A DNA stretch of 64,000 bases, taken from Symbiodinium natans. Taxonomy: Eukaryota > Sar > Dinophyceae > Suessiales > Symbiodiniaceae. The position numbers and the translations under genes are program-made. Positions within the stretch are counted from its first letter, which is position 1; the number at the start of each line of letters is the position of its first letter. The notes under the pieces were generated by a model. It was not told the DNA's origin. It saw only the letters and a program-made list of their open reading frames with translations, and made no database searches. This document shows, in pieces, positions 19,244 to 27,987 of the stretch. Location: positions 628,001 through 692,000 of the forward strand of contig CAJNDS010000735.1 of assembly GCA_905221605.1 (NCBI GenBank), read 5' to 3'.

Positions 19244-19418
19244 GATCAAGACCCTCCTTTGGAGGTGCATATGTAGCTTCAACTGGTTAAAACCTCGCTT
19301 AGGCTATGGTTTATTCAGCGCCCGACATCCCTAAACCCTAAACCCTAAACCCTAAACCCTAAACCCTAAACCCTAAACCCTAAACCCTAAACCCTACTCC
19401 CCCCAACCACCTTTAGCC

Positions 19419-19716
19419 ATGCAACTTGGCGTTAGACGCCATGCATCCACCATGTCCGATCTGGCGCTTCGACGCACGGGTGCGGTTCTTAGAGTGCCAG
19501 GGAAGAAGGGTCTAGGGTTTAGGATTTAGCGTTTAGAGCGTAGAGGGTTTAGGGTTTAGGGTTTAGGGTTTAGGGTTTAGGGTTTAGGGTTTAGGGTTTA
19601 AGCTTTAGGCTTTAGGGACGGGGTGGGGACCGGGTCACGGGGGTTGCGGGGATTTTTGGGAGCTGTTGGGCAAGATTGCGAAGAGCAGGTTCTGGCAGTT
19701 GGTCCCTAAACCCTAA
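19419..19716 (+). CDS. Candidate two-exon gene, unknown 63-residue protein
   Basis: ATG 19419 follows CCTTTAG. Exon one (to 19509) gives a basic N-terminus (MQLGVRRHASTMSDLALRR) like a transit peptide. Exon two starts at 19616 after GGCTTTAG, contains GDFWELLGKIAKSRFWQLV and stops at TAA within the first CCCTAAA units (19714-19716). The shared codon is completed across the joint (G plus GG). The 106 nt intron is TTTAGGG array beginning GTCTAGGG. Family unknown; splice sites inferred. Confidence 0.35.
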
Positions 19717-19759
19717 ACCGTAAACCCTAAACCCTAAACCCTAAACCCAAAACCCAAAA

Positions 19760-20450
19760 CCCTAGGTCCCCCCGCCCCCTGAGAAAGAATCCTCAAACCC
19801 TAACCCCCAAACCCAAAATCCCGGCTTTCCATCACAGCAGATCTCGACATTCGCGAGTCGAGCTACCTATGACAACTTATATACAAGGAGGGCCCCCTAG
19901 ATATAAGTAGAGTTATAAGGCCCCTAAATTGGGTTATAAGGATCCTAACTTAGGTTATAAGTCCCTTAACTATAGTTAGTACAGTAAGGGGGCCCCTCCA
20001 TGTACCTGCCTAAACCCAACAATTTAGGCAGTTTCCCCGTTGCCATTCGGAACCTGAATATATGCCACCCTACCCTGCCCCAGAGCTGAAACTCGAGCTT
20101 CTTGGCCACACCCCGAAGCAGACGAAATCTACAAAAAGCCCAATATAGGGTTTAGGGTTTAGGGTTTAGGGTTTAGGGCTTAGGATTTAGAGTCTTTCAG
20201 GGCTTGGAGTTTTGGTCTTTTCGGGAAGGCGAGGTGAGAAAATGTTCCTTTCCGACAACTCGTCTGATTTGCCCCTAACCCGACACCCTAAACCCTCGCG
20301 AAACCAGGGTTTAGTGTTTAGGGTTCAGGGTTCAGAGTTCAGGGTTCAGGGTTTAGGGTTATGGGTTTAGGGCTAAACCCAAACCCCTGACGTAATCTAG
20401 AGGTTTGAATAATTACTAACAGTATTCCCTCATGGCCCCTTCATAATTTT
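19760..20450. other. AT-rich unique sequence and short heptamer runs, no gene seen
   Basis: Contains palindromic ATATAAG/CTTATAT blocks at about 19876-19985 (likely another element), the end of a GGTCCATGTACCT element and a short TTTAGGG array at 20147-20190. Confidence 0.45.
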
Positions 20451-20711
20451 ACTATAAGAAGCCCCAAAACCCTATTCTTATTATTCGGGCCCCTATAGTC
20501 TCAGCCTGCACATGCGTTGAGACATCTGCAATGTTTTGTGCTGAGGGAATCATGAGCCTCAGGCGTCGAACAGACCAGGGTCCTTGCCACATACAGTATG
20601 TCAGCCTCTTCACCTCCTTACACTTAGAATTGTCGATTCGTCGTGGGGCCAACTTCTCTGCCCCGGTACCATAAACCCTAAACCCTAAACCCTAAGCCCT
20701 AAACCCCCGCC

Positions 20712-20802
20712 ATGGCGCCCTTCAGCCCCAGCAACGCGGCAAGCTCGAGCGCGGAGTCCCAGGAAGCCACCGCCGAGCAGAGAAAGGAGCTGCGGATTCT
20801 TG
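20712..20802 (+). CDS. Candidate first exon of the SHSW/RLWC membrane-protein gene
   Basis: GCCATGG start right after a CCCTAAA array. 30 codons (Ser/Ala-rich, then TAEQRKELRIL) run up to TTGGTAGCCC. The sequence GGGCTACCAA just before the next exon (21020-21029) is its inverted repeat, so 20803-21030 would be an inverted-repeat intron holding a TTTAGGG array and the element at 20925-21025. A plain GT-AG cut shifts the frame; an in-frame join needs a non-canonical boundary, so the link is uncertain. Confidence 0.35.
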
Positions 20803-20924
20803 GTAGCCCGTAGTTTCGGGTTTAGGGTTCAGGGTTTTGGTTTGGGTTTTAGGGTTTAGGGTTTAGGGTTTAGGGTTTAGGGTTTAGGGTTTAGGGTTTA
20901 GGGTTTAGGGTTTAGGGCTCAAAA

Positions 20925-21025
20925 TAGCCCAGTGGTACGCTTTTCCATATTTTTGCTTCAAGGTTCCCTTATCCAGTAGCCAACCCAGAAAAGGGCGCCC
21001 TTATTGTAATGTAGTGACTGGGCTA
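20925..21025 (+). mobile_element. TIR element, TAGCCCAGTGG family
   Basis: TAGCCCAGT on the left, ACTGGGCTA on the right, with TTGCTTCAAGGTTCCC and AACCCAGAAAAGGGCGCCC inside. It ends a few bases before the recognisable exon at 21031. Confidence 0.65.
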
Positions 21026-21030
21026 CCAAG

Positions 21031-22149
21031 GACGGCTGACTATGTCGCAAAGATGCAGATCGCCAGCCCTGAGGTGTTGCGTGTGACCCCGGCACACATG
21101 GCCCTGTGCAGGTTCGGAAAGGCCTTCCGCGGTACTGAGGAGAAACTGTTTCACAAGAGCAAGAGAAGCCAAGAGATCGAGAGGTTTTGGTCTCATTCAT
21201 GGCATGGCAACTCGTGGGCGAAGGTGCTCACACTCTTCGTGCTCTACAATGGTTTGCCCGCTGTTGTGCTCGGGACGTTGGCTGCCGCCGTGATGATGGT
21301 GTTGTTTGGCTTGGGGGTCTTGCCTGGCTTCAACAGGACGTCGGGACTTTCCGACGCTGAATCCTCTGTCTGGAGTCTTTGTGCTGGCCTGCTCGTTTAC
21401 GCAATCGTGCTTGTCCAGTGGCGTCCACAACAAAGAGTGTTCTTCGATCGAGTCTGCATCAGCGAGGACGACCCCGGCCTCAAGGCAAAAGCTATTCGAA
21501 GCCTTGCAGGGATTCTGAGGAATTCGAAGCAGATGTTGGTTCTTTGGGACCAGAGCTGGAGTACCCGGCTCCTAGGACCCAGAGAAGGGCCCTTGTTCCC
21601 ATTTTAGGGTTTAGGTTCCTTCTTAACCCCCTTTAGCCCAAAGAGGGCACCCTTTTTCTTGACTAGGTTGCTCCTGGGCCTAGGCTCTGGTGCTTGTTTG
21701 AGTTGGCCGCGTTTTTGAAATGCAAGAAAGCCAAAAGCGAGCACGTGCTGATCGTGAGACCCACCCTGGTTGGACCGTGTTCAATCGCCGTGTTCACAAC
21801 TGTTTCCGCGGGCATGTTGGGCGTGCTTACGTTTCCGGTGCTTGCTTCTTCTCCTGATCGGCGTTTTTGGGCAGCCGCCTCACTGCTGCCATTGGCGGGT
21901 TTTGCGGTGTGTTTTTCAGCAATGTTTGTAGCGGCGTTTGTCTATCTTCGACGGTATTATCACTCCATCCATACCTTCGTGGAGAAGCTCCGATCCGGCC
22001 ACTTTGACGAGGTCACCTGCTCGTGCTGCCAGCTGAACCATGTGGACAAGCAGGGTCAGCGAATACCGTGCGACAGGGAGGTGGTGAAGCGATGTGTGGC
22101 AACTTGGTTTGGCAGCATCGCAGCATTTGAGGAGTTCATCAATGAGGAG
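21031..22149 (+). CDS. SHSW/RLWC-type multi-pass membrane protein, split by an introner
   Basis: Two exons, 21031-21567 and 21684-about 22149. Removing 21568-21683 (GC donor, AG acceptor, 116 nt) restores the motif RLWCLFELAAFLK across the joint. The order RFWSHSWHG, FFDRVCISEDD, QMLVLWDQSWSTRLWC matches a large dinoflagellate protein family that I know with this arrangement and no assigned function; its soluble motifs resemble TIR-like domains. At least four hydrophobic segments are visible: two in exon one (VVLGTLAAAVMMVLFGL; LCAGLLVYAIVLV) and two in exon two. The frame stops at 22168-22170 beyond GAG/GTGGGG, so a further intron probably starts at 22150, beside an inverted repeat (GGTTCTTAAGG). 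The 3' exon is not identified. Confidence 0.65.
21572..21682 (+). mobile_element. Introner: TIR element forming an intron, with target duplication
   Basis: 111 bp from CTAGGACCCAGAG to CTCCTGGGCCTA(G), inverted ends, flanked by the direct repeat GGCTC at 21567-21571 and 21683-21687. The exon sequence is intact once element plus one duplicate is removed, so the insertion created the intron. Relatives: 785-885, 5639-5809, 15254-15360. Confidence 0.85.
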
Positions 22150-22465
22150 GTGGGGCTTTGGGGTTCTTAAGGTAGTAGGGAGTAGAAGGGAACCTTAGGT
22201 TATGTACCTCCCTGAATCCCCCCTCCCTTAAGAACGCTAAACCCTAAACCCTAAACCCTTGTAGAGACTCACCCTTCTCCGCGCTTGTATGTTGTAGGTC
22301 AGTAGAGCCTGTAGCATGCAGTTATGTTGTTTTCCTTTGTTGCTGCTTTAGGCCCAAGGTTGTATGCAACACTTCAAGCATTATCATTGGAAGTAGCATA
22401 GTAGCAACTCCTAACTGAACAAGATCTTCTTTGTTGCTGTGTGAAAAAGAGACCCTCTGAGGGTA
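22150..22465. other. Inverted-repeat sequence and unique spacer
   Basis: GGTTCTTAAGGTAG (22158) and CTCCCTTAAGAAC (22204) are mirror ends of a short element, followed by a few CCCTAAA units and non-coding sequence with TTGTTGCTG repeats. No gene seen. Confidence 0.5.
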
Positions 22466-24997
22466 TTGCTTGCCATGGATTCCTTGTTAAGGGAAAGACG
22501 CACTTTATTACAGCCTGAAGGGTCCGCTCACGCGGCTCTTCAGGTTATGAGCCAAACCGGGCTGCGCAACTCCAACATGGCCGACGCTACCCCATCCGGA
22601 AGGGTCGGGCTTGCACAGGTGTCTAGGAGCAATCAGCTCAAATCGAACCAAGTGCAGGTGCCGATTCAGAATGCCTTGACATCACACGAAATAGGAGGAG
22701 CGTGCTGGGCCAAGTTTGGGCACAACACATGGGGCCATGAGTCAAAAGTGTAGAGCTACGGCGCAAACGCCAAACGGAGGTGTGGATGAGAGGGCAATCA
22801 GAGTGCAAGTATCACTAGTGGAGCGCGCGCTTGAAGGTGCAAATTGGTTGGGGGAAATGTGGCAAGCCATGATGCAAACGCCGCCCTCAACCAGCACCCT
22901 TGCAAACAGCCGCCCAACATCCAGCCCCCAACACACAGGTTTTGCGACCCCAGGTTTAGGGGGAGATTTAGCAGAAGAGCATGCCACGGAGCAATGCCAT
23001 GCGATGCCTGGAACCGGTAGGCAGGTTTTGACCGCAGCGCATGCCGGAAGGCATGACCATTGTGCCACTAAGGAGCGTGACCATGAGACCGCCACTATCA
23101 ATCAGTTGACGCCGGGGTCCGGTAGGCAGGTCCAGTTGGATGCCAACTCGCCTGCCGGAAGGTATGGCTGCAATGCAGTAAGAGGTCATCAGGAGGAAGT
23201 GCGACGACAAGTTGCAATTTTCATGGCGCAACATGCTGAGGCAATGAAAAGGTTGCAGGATGAAAATGCAGCCCTGCGGGATTGGTGTAACCAATCCGCC
23301 GCCTCACAGGCCTTTCCCAGCCAGCAGGTCCACGTGCAAAGGAGCCGCCGGCGAGCGTGCCAGCATCATGGAGTGGGGATGGGGTTCCTAGCGTGGTTCA
23401 ACCAGTAGGAGTTGCGTCAGAAGCAACTGCGGGCATCCCTCAGACAGGAACGAGCCTGTCGTCATTGATAGATGATGCGCCGGGCATAAGTGTGCCAGCT
23501 CTAAGCAGTGCACCGCCTGCCCGAAGGCCTGGCACCATGCAACCAGCAGGTGCCGACTCCTCAGGCGTGTATGCAAATGTGTGCAGTGCAATGCCGGCCG
23601 GAAGGCCTGGTGCCATGCCAGGTGCCCGGGTCCCAATCCAGCAGCCAGGCAGAACTCCCAGGTGCACCGGCGCAAGGTGCCAAGGTCCAAGGTCCCAATC
23701 CAGCCGCCGAGCTGGCAGGACTCTTAGGTGCCACTCAGTCTGCGTCAAACGTGCCCGTTGGTGCAACCAACGGTTTGCAGGGGCCGCAGGTTCCATCTTT
23801 TGCAGGCTCAATGCCACTTCCACCGCAGGCCCAAACCCCTCATCCCTGGTTAAGGGGTTCGGCTGAGTCAGACCTGTTGTCAGGTTTGGTGACTGGTACG
23901 AAGCAGCTCCAGGATGCACTGATAAAGAAAGAGTCTGATAAGGTGAATGTAGGTAGGGATGAGCCCGACACAGCTCAGGCTCAGGTGCCAGGCATAGACC
24001 AGGTTTGTGAGCTTTATGGTGTAGTTGACTTCGCTCAGGGTGTGAATAAGGGTTTAGAGATTTCTGCAGCCAGTGATCCATTGCAGAGCTGGAGCAACGG
24101 CCCAGCCGCAAAGCCCCAATGCACAACATTGCGCAACTCACTCACCTCGCGGGAGCAGTGGAGCTCTCGTCGCCAATGTCTGTGAGCCCGGAGGCGGAGC
24201 CAACATCCAGGTTGGAACGACGTGCGCAATCCACTTCAGCTACAGTGGGTTGCAGCCCTGTCAACAGCGATCCCACTTGGATGGCGTTGGAGGAGATGGT
24301 GTCGGAGGTCAAGAAAATGGCTGAATCCCATTCCGTAGCCCATGTAAAGACAAAGGGGGCTGTTGCGAAGGTTGCTGAGGACGAGTCCGAGTCAGGTGTT
24401 GCGAGTCAACTTCAGGAGCAGAGCTTCAGTTGCAAACTCCTGGACGCGAAGATTGATGCAACAACTGCCGGTCCACCCCGCGCTCCTGTGGACACTCAGG
24501 AGGCTGTGTTTGAGGAGGAGGTTACAAGCAAAGTGCACCTCACTCCCCGGGAGGGTGAGTCAAGCACCGCTCCCGCAAGTTGCAAACAGCTTGTGTGCAA
24601 CACTGCGAACCCTTCCTCACGAAGGGATAGCAGAGCTGAAACGGCCAGCCGAAGGGTTGAGTTAGAAGTTGAAAGCAACTGGCAACTGCAGTGTGAGCGC
24701 AGCGAAACTGGAGCACAAGTTCCTGCCAGTGTTCGCGCCATGTCTGTTGGCTGCCATGAGCCAGCCGTCGCCGCAGCGAGTGTAGACGGGGATGGTTTTG
24801 GGCAGCACGCGCTTACGCAGCTAGCAGTTGAAGCTGTCGAGCATGTGATTGTGCAACGCGCTCGTGAACTCACAGCTAGCGCAGCCCTTTCCGAGTTGCT
24901 CCAACGTGTCGTTGTGCTAGCCGCGTGCGCAGTCATCAGCCAGGGACTGTGCCAGCATCGAGCACAAGAAGCCAAAGCACAAGCCAAGCCCGGTTAA
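22466..24997 (+). pseudogene. Gag-like retroelement protein remnant, at least four frame changes
   Basis: A coding-looking stretch of 2.5 kb switches frames about 22.73, 23.38, 23.64 and 24.15 kb, alternating between two frames. Recognisable parts: ANWLGEMWQAMMQTPPSTST, a coiled-coil-like EEVRRQVAIFMAQHAEAMKR, PAGRPG repeats in Pro/Gly-rich sequence, and SDLLSGLVTGTKQLQDALIK. These resemble the N-terminal region of Ty1/copia-type polyproteins that I know from dinoflagellates, but no protease, integrase or reverse transcriptase follows. The last part (24119-24997, 292 codons) is a clean open frame without a motif that I recognise. Alternatives are an unrelated gene with several introns, or sequencing indels. 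Confidence 0.45.
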
Positions 24998-25551
24998 GCG
25001 AAGCACGGCATAAGGTCACCCACTCGCCAGTCTGCTGCACTCATTTGTGCGCCGGGGGTAAGCCGGCCAGATTGCGCAGTGTGGGTCAAGACCGCGTAGC
25101 GTGCCGTGTAGCGACCTGAAGATGGCAAAGTGCCAAGAAGCCAATCAGGGCCAAGTTTTGCCACTCGGGAGGGAGAGCAGGCTTTGCAGTACTTGGAATC
25201 CTGGCTTTTTTATAACTAGTTAACATAGTTATGTTAGTTAGCTAAAAAGTTAGGTGGAGTTAGCTTAAGTTATAGACATCAAATGTAGAGGTAAGTTCCC
25301 TTGTAGTTCCTATAGTTTAAAGGCATTGTTTAGGCTACGGAGTCTGATACAAGAGAAGAAAATCAGTGGAGTCTAACAGTGGTTTAAGTAATAACATATA
25401 TATATATAACATACCTTTTCAAACGTATGTAAAGGAAAAATACGTGTCCATGGCCTGCATGGGCAGGCTGTCGTGCATAGCCATGATAGGGCTGCAACAT
25501 GTCATCTGCGTGTGGAAATGCCATGTGGCGGATTCAGAAGCATTGTTTTTT
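24998..25551. other. AT-rich intergenic stretch
   Basis: No gene seen. It contains TTAGTTAGCTAAAAAGTTAG, ATATATATATA (25393) and a region that forms the 3' flank of the minus-strand gene to the right. Confidence 0.5.
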
Positions 25552-27633
25552 TCAAAGCCTGTGGTACAGCTGGTATTGTAGCAGCACAGTGGCCTCGCTC
25601 TCCGAGGTCTTGCTGTACACCAGTGGGTACAGGATGGAGTCCATGGTCACGAAGCCTTGCTCGTTGGTGATGGAGCACTTGGCGAACTGCTTTGTCTTCT
25701 GTGTCTCTGTTGGCCTCCAACGTTGGACGAGTGTGGCTTTGTCGTCTCCGAGCTCCAAATGGAAAAGCACCTGGCCCAGGTCCCATCTTCCGTTGTCCTG
25801 GCGGAAAACCACGACGTCCTGGGCATGGATGGCACCACCCCTTGCGAGCCTCGCGACGGAAGCAACCTTGGCTTCGCTCGCGGAGCAATCCACAAACTGG
25901 TTGAGGAATTGCAGCTGCTGCTTGTTGGGCTTCTTTGGCTTCACCAACTGGCAGGAGTCTGGAAACCGCCCGGGCTCTGTCAACGTGGTGATCTCCATGG
26001 CGAGCACTTGCTTCATCAAGTGGATCTCGAAGGCAGTGGTCTTCTGGAGCCTGGTGGCGAAAGCCGAAATTGTTTTATGTTTCCGTTCGCTGGTAAAAGT
26101 GGAGAGCAGGCAGCCATGCCGGTGGAGAAAATCTGGAAGATGCAAGAGCCAATGCCACTTCCTCATCAATCCCACGTCGAAGTTGGCCTGCTGGAAGCTC
26201 TGGATGGACTCTTCCGCAGCCTCCAGAAGGCTGGCCCTGGTGGTGGCCCCATACATGACCCCTTGGTGAACCTGGTCTAACAAGCAGGCCTGGCTGAGGA
26301 AAGCTTGGCAGGGCTTTGGGCAGGTTCCGCTTGGCACAAGTACAGAATGCAAAAAATGGCGAACGACTGGATAAATGCCTAGCAGGTCGGAAGCCTGGCA
26401 ACTGAACTTGTGGCTGCTCTTGTACTTGGCGACCTTGCTGGCGTCAAACAAACCGGCCAAGTGACCGGCTTTGGTAGCACCTGGAAAGTTCCACATGGCC
26501 ATGTATGGGCCCATGGCCTCCCAAATGTTGTAGTGCTCAGAGATGGCATGGAAGGTGTGGAACAGCACGACCGGGGCCGTTCCTTGCAGAATGCCGTGCA
26601 TCCAGTCATGGCAGAATTGGCTGACTGGCTTCACCTGGTTCTTGGCCAACAAAGTCTGGTTGAGGAGCAAGGCATGGGCATTCCAGGTCCAGCCGGTGGC
26701 TTGTTGCCACTGCGAGAATTCAGCTTTGGTCCTGCACGTGGCTCGCCTTTCGTTTAATCTGTGGAAGGACTGGACGACGTCTTCGTCAGTGGTCAAGACC
26801 AACTGGCTGTACTTGGTGGTGCGATGGTCCATGGTGTCCTCGTCGTCGCCAGTGGTGGGTTGTCCTGAGTGGATGTTGGCACAAAGGATGCAGAATTTTG
26901 TGCCTGCGTCCCCCTTGCTGGACCAAATCTGCTTGTGGGCAGCACCGTCTGCAAGACAAATGGCCCACCGAAAATGCAGTCGAACATCGGAACCTGGGCC
27001 ACATGGACTTTTCAATAAAAACCCTGCCTGTGGTTCCATGTGGGCATTGGCGAAGATGGCTTCCAAGATCTTGGACATGATCTGGCCAACGCCGCCTTGG
27101 ACCTGGCTGACGAAGCTGGACCTTTCCAGGGAGATGGTGAGCCAGAGGTCTTCGTGGTGGAGGAACTGGTCCATCTCTTGGAAACTGGCATAGATCGCCC
27201 ACAACTTTCGTTGGGCTGGTCCTAACACGTTTCCAGGAATCACCTCGTCCGAATAAATACTAAGTTGCCATGGCTTGGAGACCGATGATGGGTTGGCTCG
27301 GTGCTTCCTTTGGACCAGATCATGGAAGCTTCCACCCATCTGGAAAAGGCTGGCCAAGTAGACCAAAAGGTTGGCAAAATACATGGTGACTTTGGCACCA
27401 TCATCGGTGGTGACCTCTGCTTCTTGGATCAAAGGACCCAGTGGCCCACCATGGCAGCTCTGTAGAAGCTCGTCCCTGGCTTTCCGCTGGTCATTGGAAG
27501 AGCTCTTCTCTGGGAGGCCTTGCTCCTTGGCGGCGTCGACAAAAGCAGCCAGTGCACTCTGGGAGTGAGCTGGCAAAGCGGCTTTGAAAGTAAGAAGCTG
27601 CTGCAGCTTGCTTCTTTTTCTTGGAGGTTCCAT
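25552..27633 (-). CDS. Transposase-like protein, dinoflagellate-expanded family, 693 residues
   Basis: Uninterrupted from ATG 27633 (context GCCATGG) to TGA 25552. The N-terminus has a basic, nuclear-signal-like PPRKRSK. In the middle is a CxxC (KFCILCANIHSG), then about 70 residues on VSQFCHDWMHGIL; downstream are KWHWLLHLPDFLHRHG and STFTSERKHKTISAF. This order is that of a very abundant dinoflagellate ORF family. The Asp-x-x-His block resembles the core of CACTA/Tnp2-type transposases, but I cannot assign all catalytic acids. It lies 355 bp downstream of another minus-strand gene. Intact length suggests recent activity or selection; terminal repeats were not found. Confidence 0.65.
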   Translation of the reverse strand: MEPPRKRSKLQQLLTFKAALPAHSQSALAAFVDAAKEQGLPEKSSSNDQRKARDELLQSCHGGPLGPLIQEAEVTTDDGAKVTMYFANLLVYLASLFQMGGSFHDLVQRKHRANPSSVSKPWQLSIYSDEVIPGNVLGPAQRKLWAIYASFQEMDQFLHHEDLWLTISLERSSFVSQVQGGVGQIMSKILEAIFANAHMEPQAGFLLKSPCGPGSDVRLHFRWAICLADGAAHKQIWSSKGDAGTKFCILCANIHSGQPTTGDDEDTMDHRTTKYSQLVLTTDEDVVQSFHRLNERRATCRTKAEFSQWQQATGWTWNAHALLLNQTLLAKNQVKPVSQFCHDWMHGILQGTAPVVLFHTFHAISEHYNIWEAMGPYMAMWNFPGATKAGHLAGLFDASKVAKYKSSHKFSCQASDLLGIYPVVRHFLHSVLVPSGTCPKPCQAFLSQACLLDQVHQGVMYGATTRASLLEAAEESIQSFQQANFDVGLMRKWHWLLHLPDFLHRHGCLLSTFTSERKHKTISAFATRLQKTTAFEIHLMKQVLAMEITTLTEPGRFPDSCQLVKPKKPNKQQLQFLNQFVDCSASEAKVASVARLARGGAIHAQDVVVFRQDNGRWDLGQVLFHLELGDDKATLVQRWRPTETQKTKQFAKCSITNEQGFVTMDSILYPLVYSKTSESEATVLLQYQLYHRL

Positions 27634-27987
27634 GGCCAGAAATGGCTGGAGGGGGGGTTTAGGGAAAATGCACAAGGGAACTTCCGGCAGACTAGTAGCT
27701 GGGGAGCGAAAATATGATGGAAGGATGTCTGTCTAACCCTGCTGCGATCTTTGGTCTTTCAAGCACGTCTGGAGCCAAAATGCTCGCCCACACAAGAATG
27801 GCCGGCCGTATATGGCTTGTGCAGAAACATGCATGCTGAACTTGAAGGCAGTGCCCCTTTTGTCCCCTGCTCGGCACGACCTCCTGCAGCCCGTGGCCTT
27901 GCATGGCTTCTTGCTACCCTGCACCTGGGTGGCGGCGGTGCTCCCCGCAAAAAGCCTTGCTTGGCAGCGGCTGCCTTGAAAAAAGGC
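27634..27987 (-). other. Spacer between two minus-strand genes
   Basis: No coding region supported; probably the promoter side of the transposase-like gene. I see no recognisable promoter element. Confidence 0.4.

Larger units (their letters stand above)
885..20917. repeat. Interstitial telomere-like heptamer mosaic, both orientations
   Basis: About 45 arrays of the 7-mer TTTAGGG or its complement CCCTAAA, with drift variants (CCCCAAA, TTCAGGG, TCTAGGG), alternate with unique islands. Larger TTTAGGG arrays: 1036-1135, 1261-1361, 2313-2405, 2447-2556, 3757-3891, 4032-4109, 4658-4758, 4815-4899, 5878-5950, 8578-8630, 13028-13104, 15187-15252, 16307-16455, 17174-17304, 19503-19615, 20818-20917. 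Larger CCCTAAA arrays: 885-930, 2092-2253, 3024-3088, 3572-3655, 4424-4557, 6340-6492, 8216-8520, 9240-9335, 14932-15065, 15914-16047, 18830-18920, 19328-19395. The heptamer is the telomere unit of plants and of dinoflagellates, but both orientations occur repeatedly, so this is not a simple chromosome end. A frequent layout is CCCTAAA, unique island, TTTAGGG. Confidence 0.95.

Noticed and set aside
885..20917. Chromosome end (true telomere)
   Set aside because: Heptamer arrays occur in both orientations with unique DNA between and on both sides; the window does not terminate in one array.
885..20917. CRISPR array
   Set aside because: Repeats are tandem 7-mers without regular spacers, in eukaryotic context.
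22742..24141. Minus-strand frames of 100-233 codons opposite the gag-like region
   Set aside because: No motifs; the + frames show the family-like blocks.
25499..27193. Plus-strand frames up to 256 codons over the transposase-like gene
   Set aside because: Shadows of the intact 693-codon minus frame.
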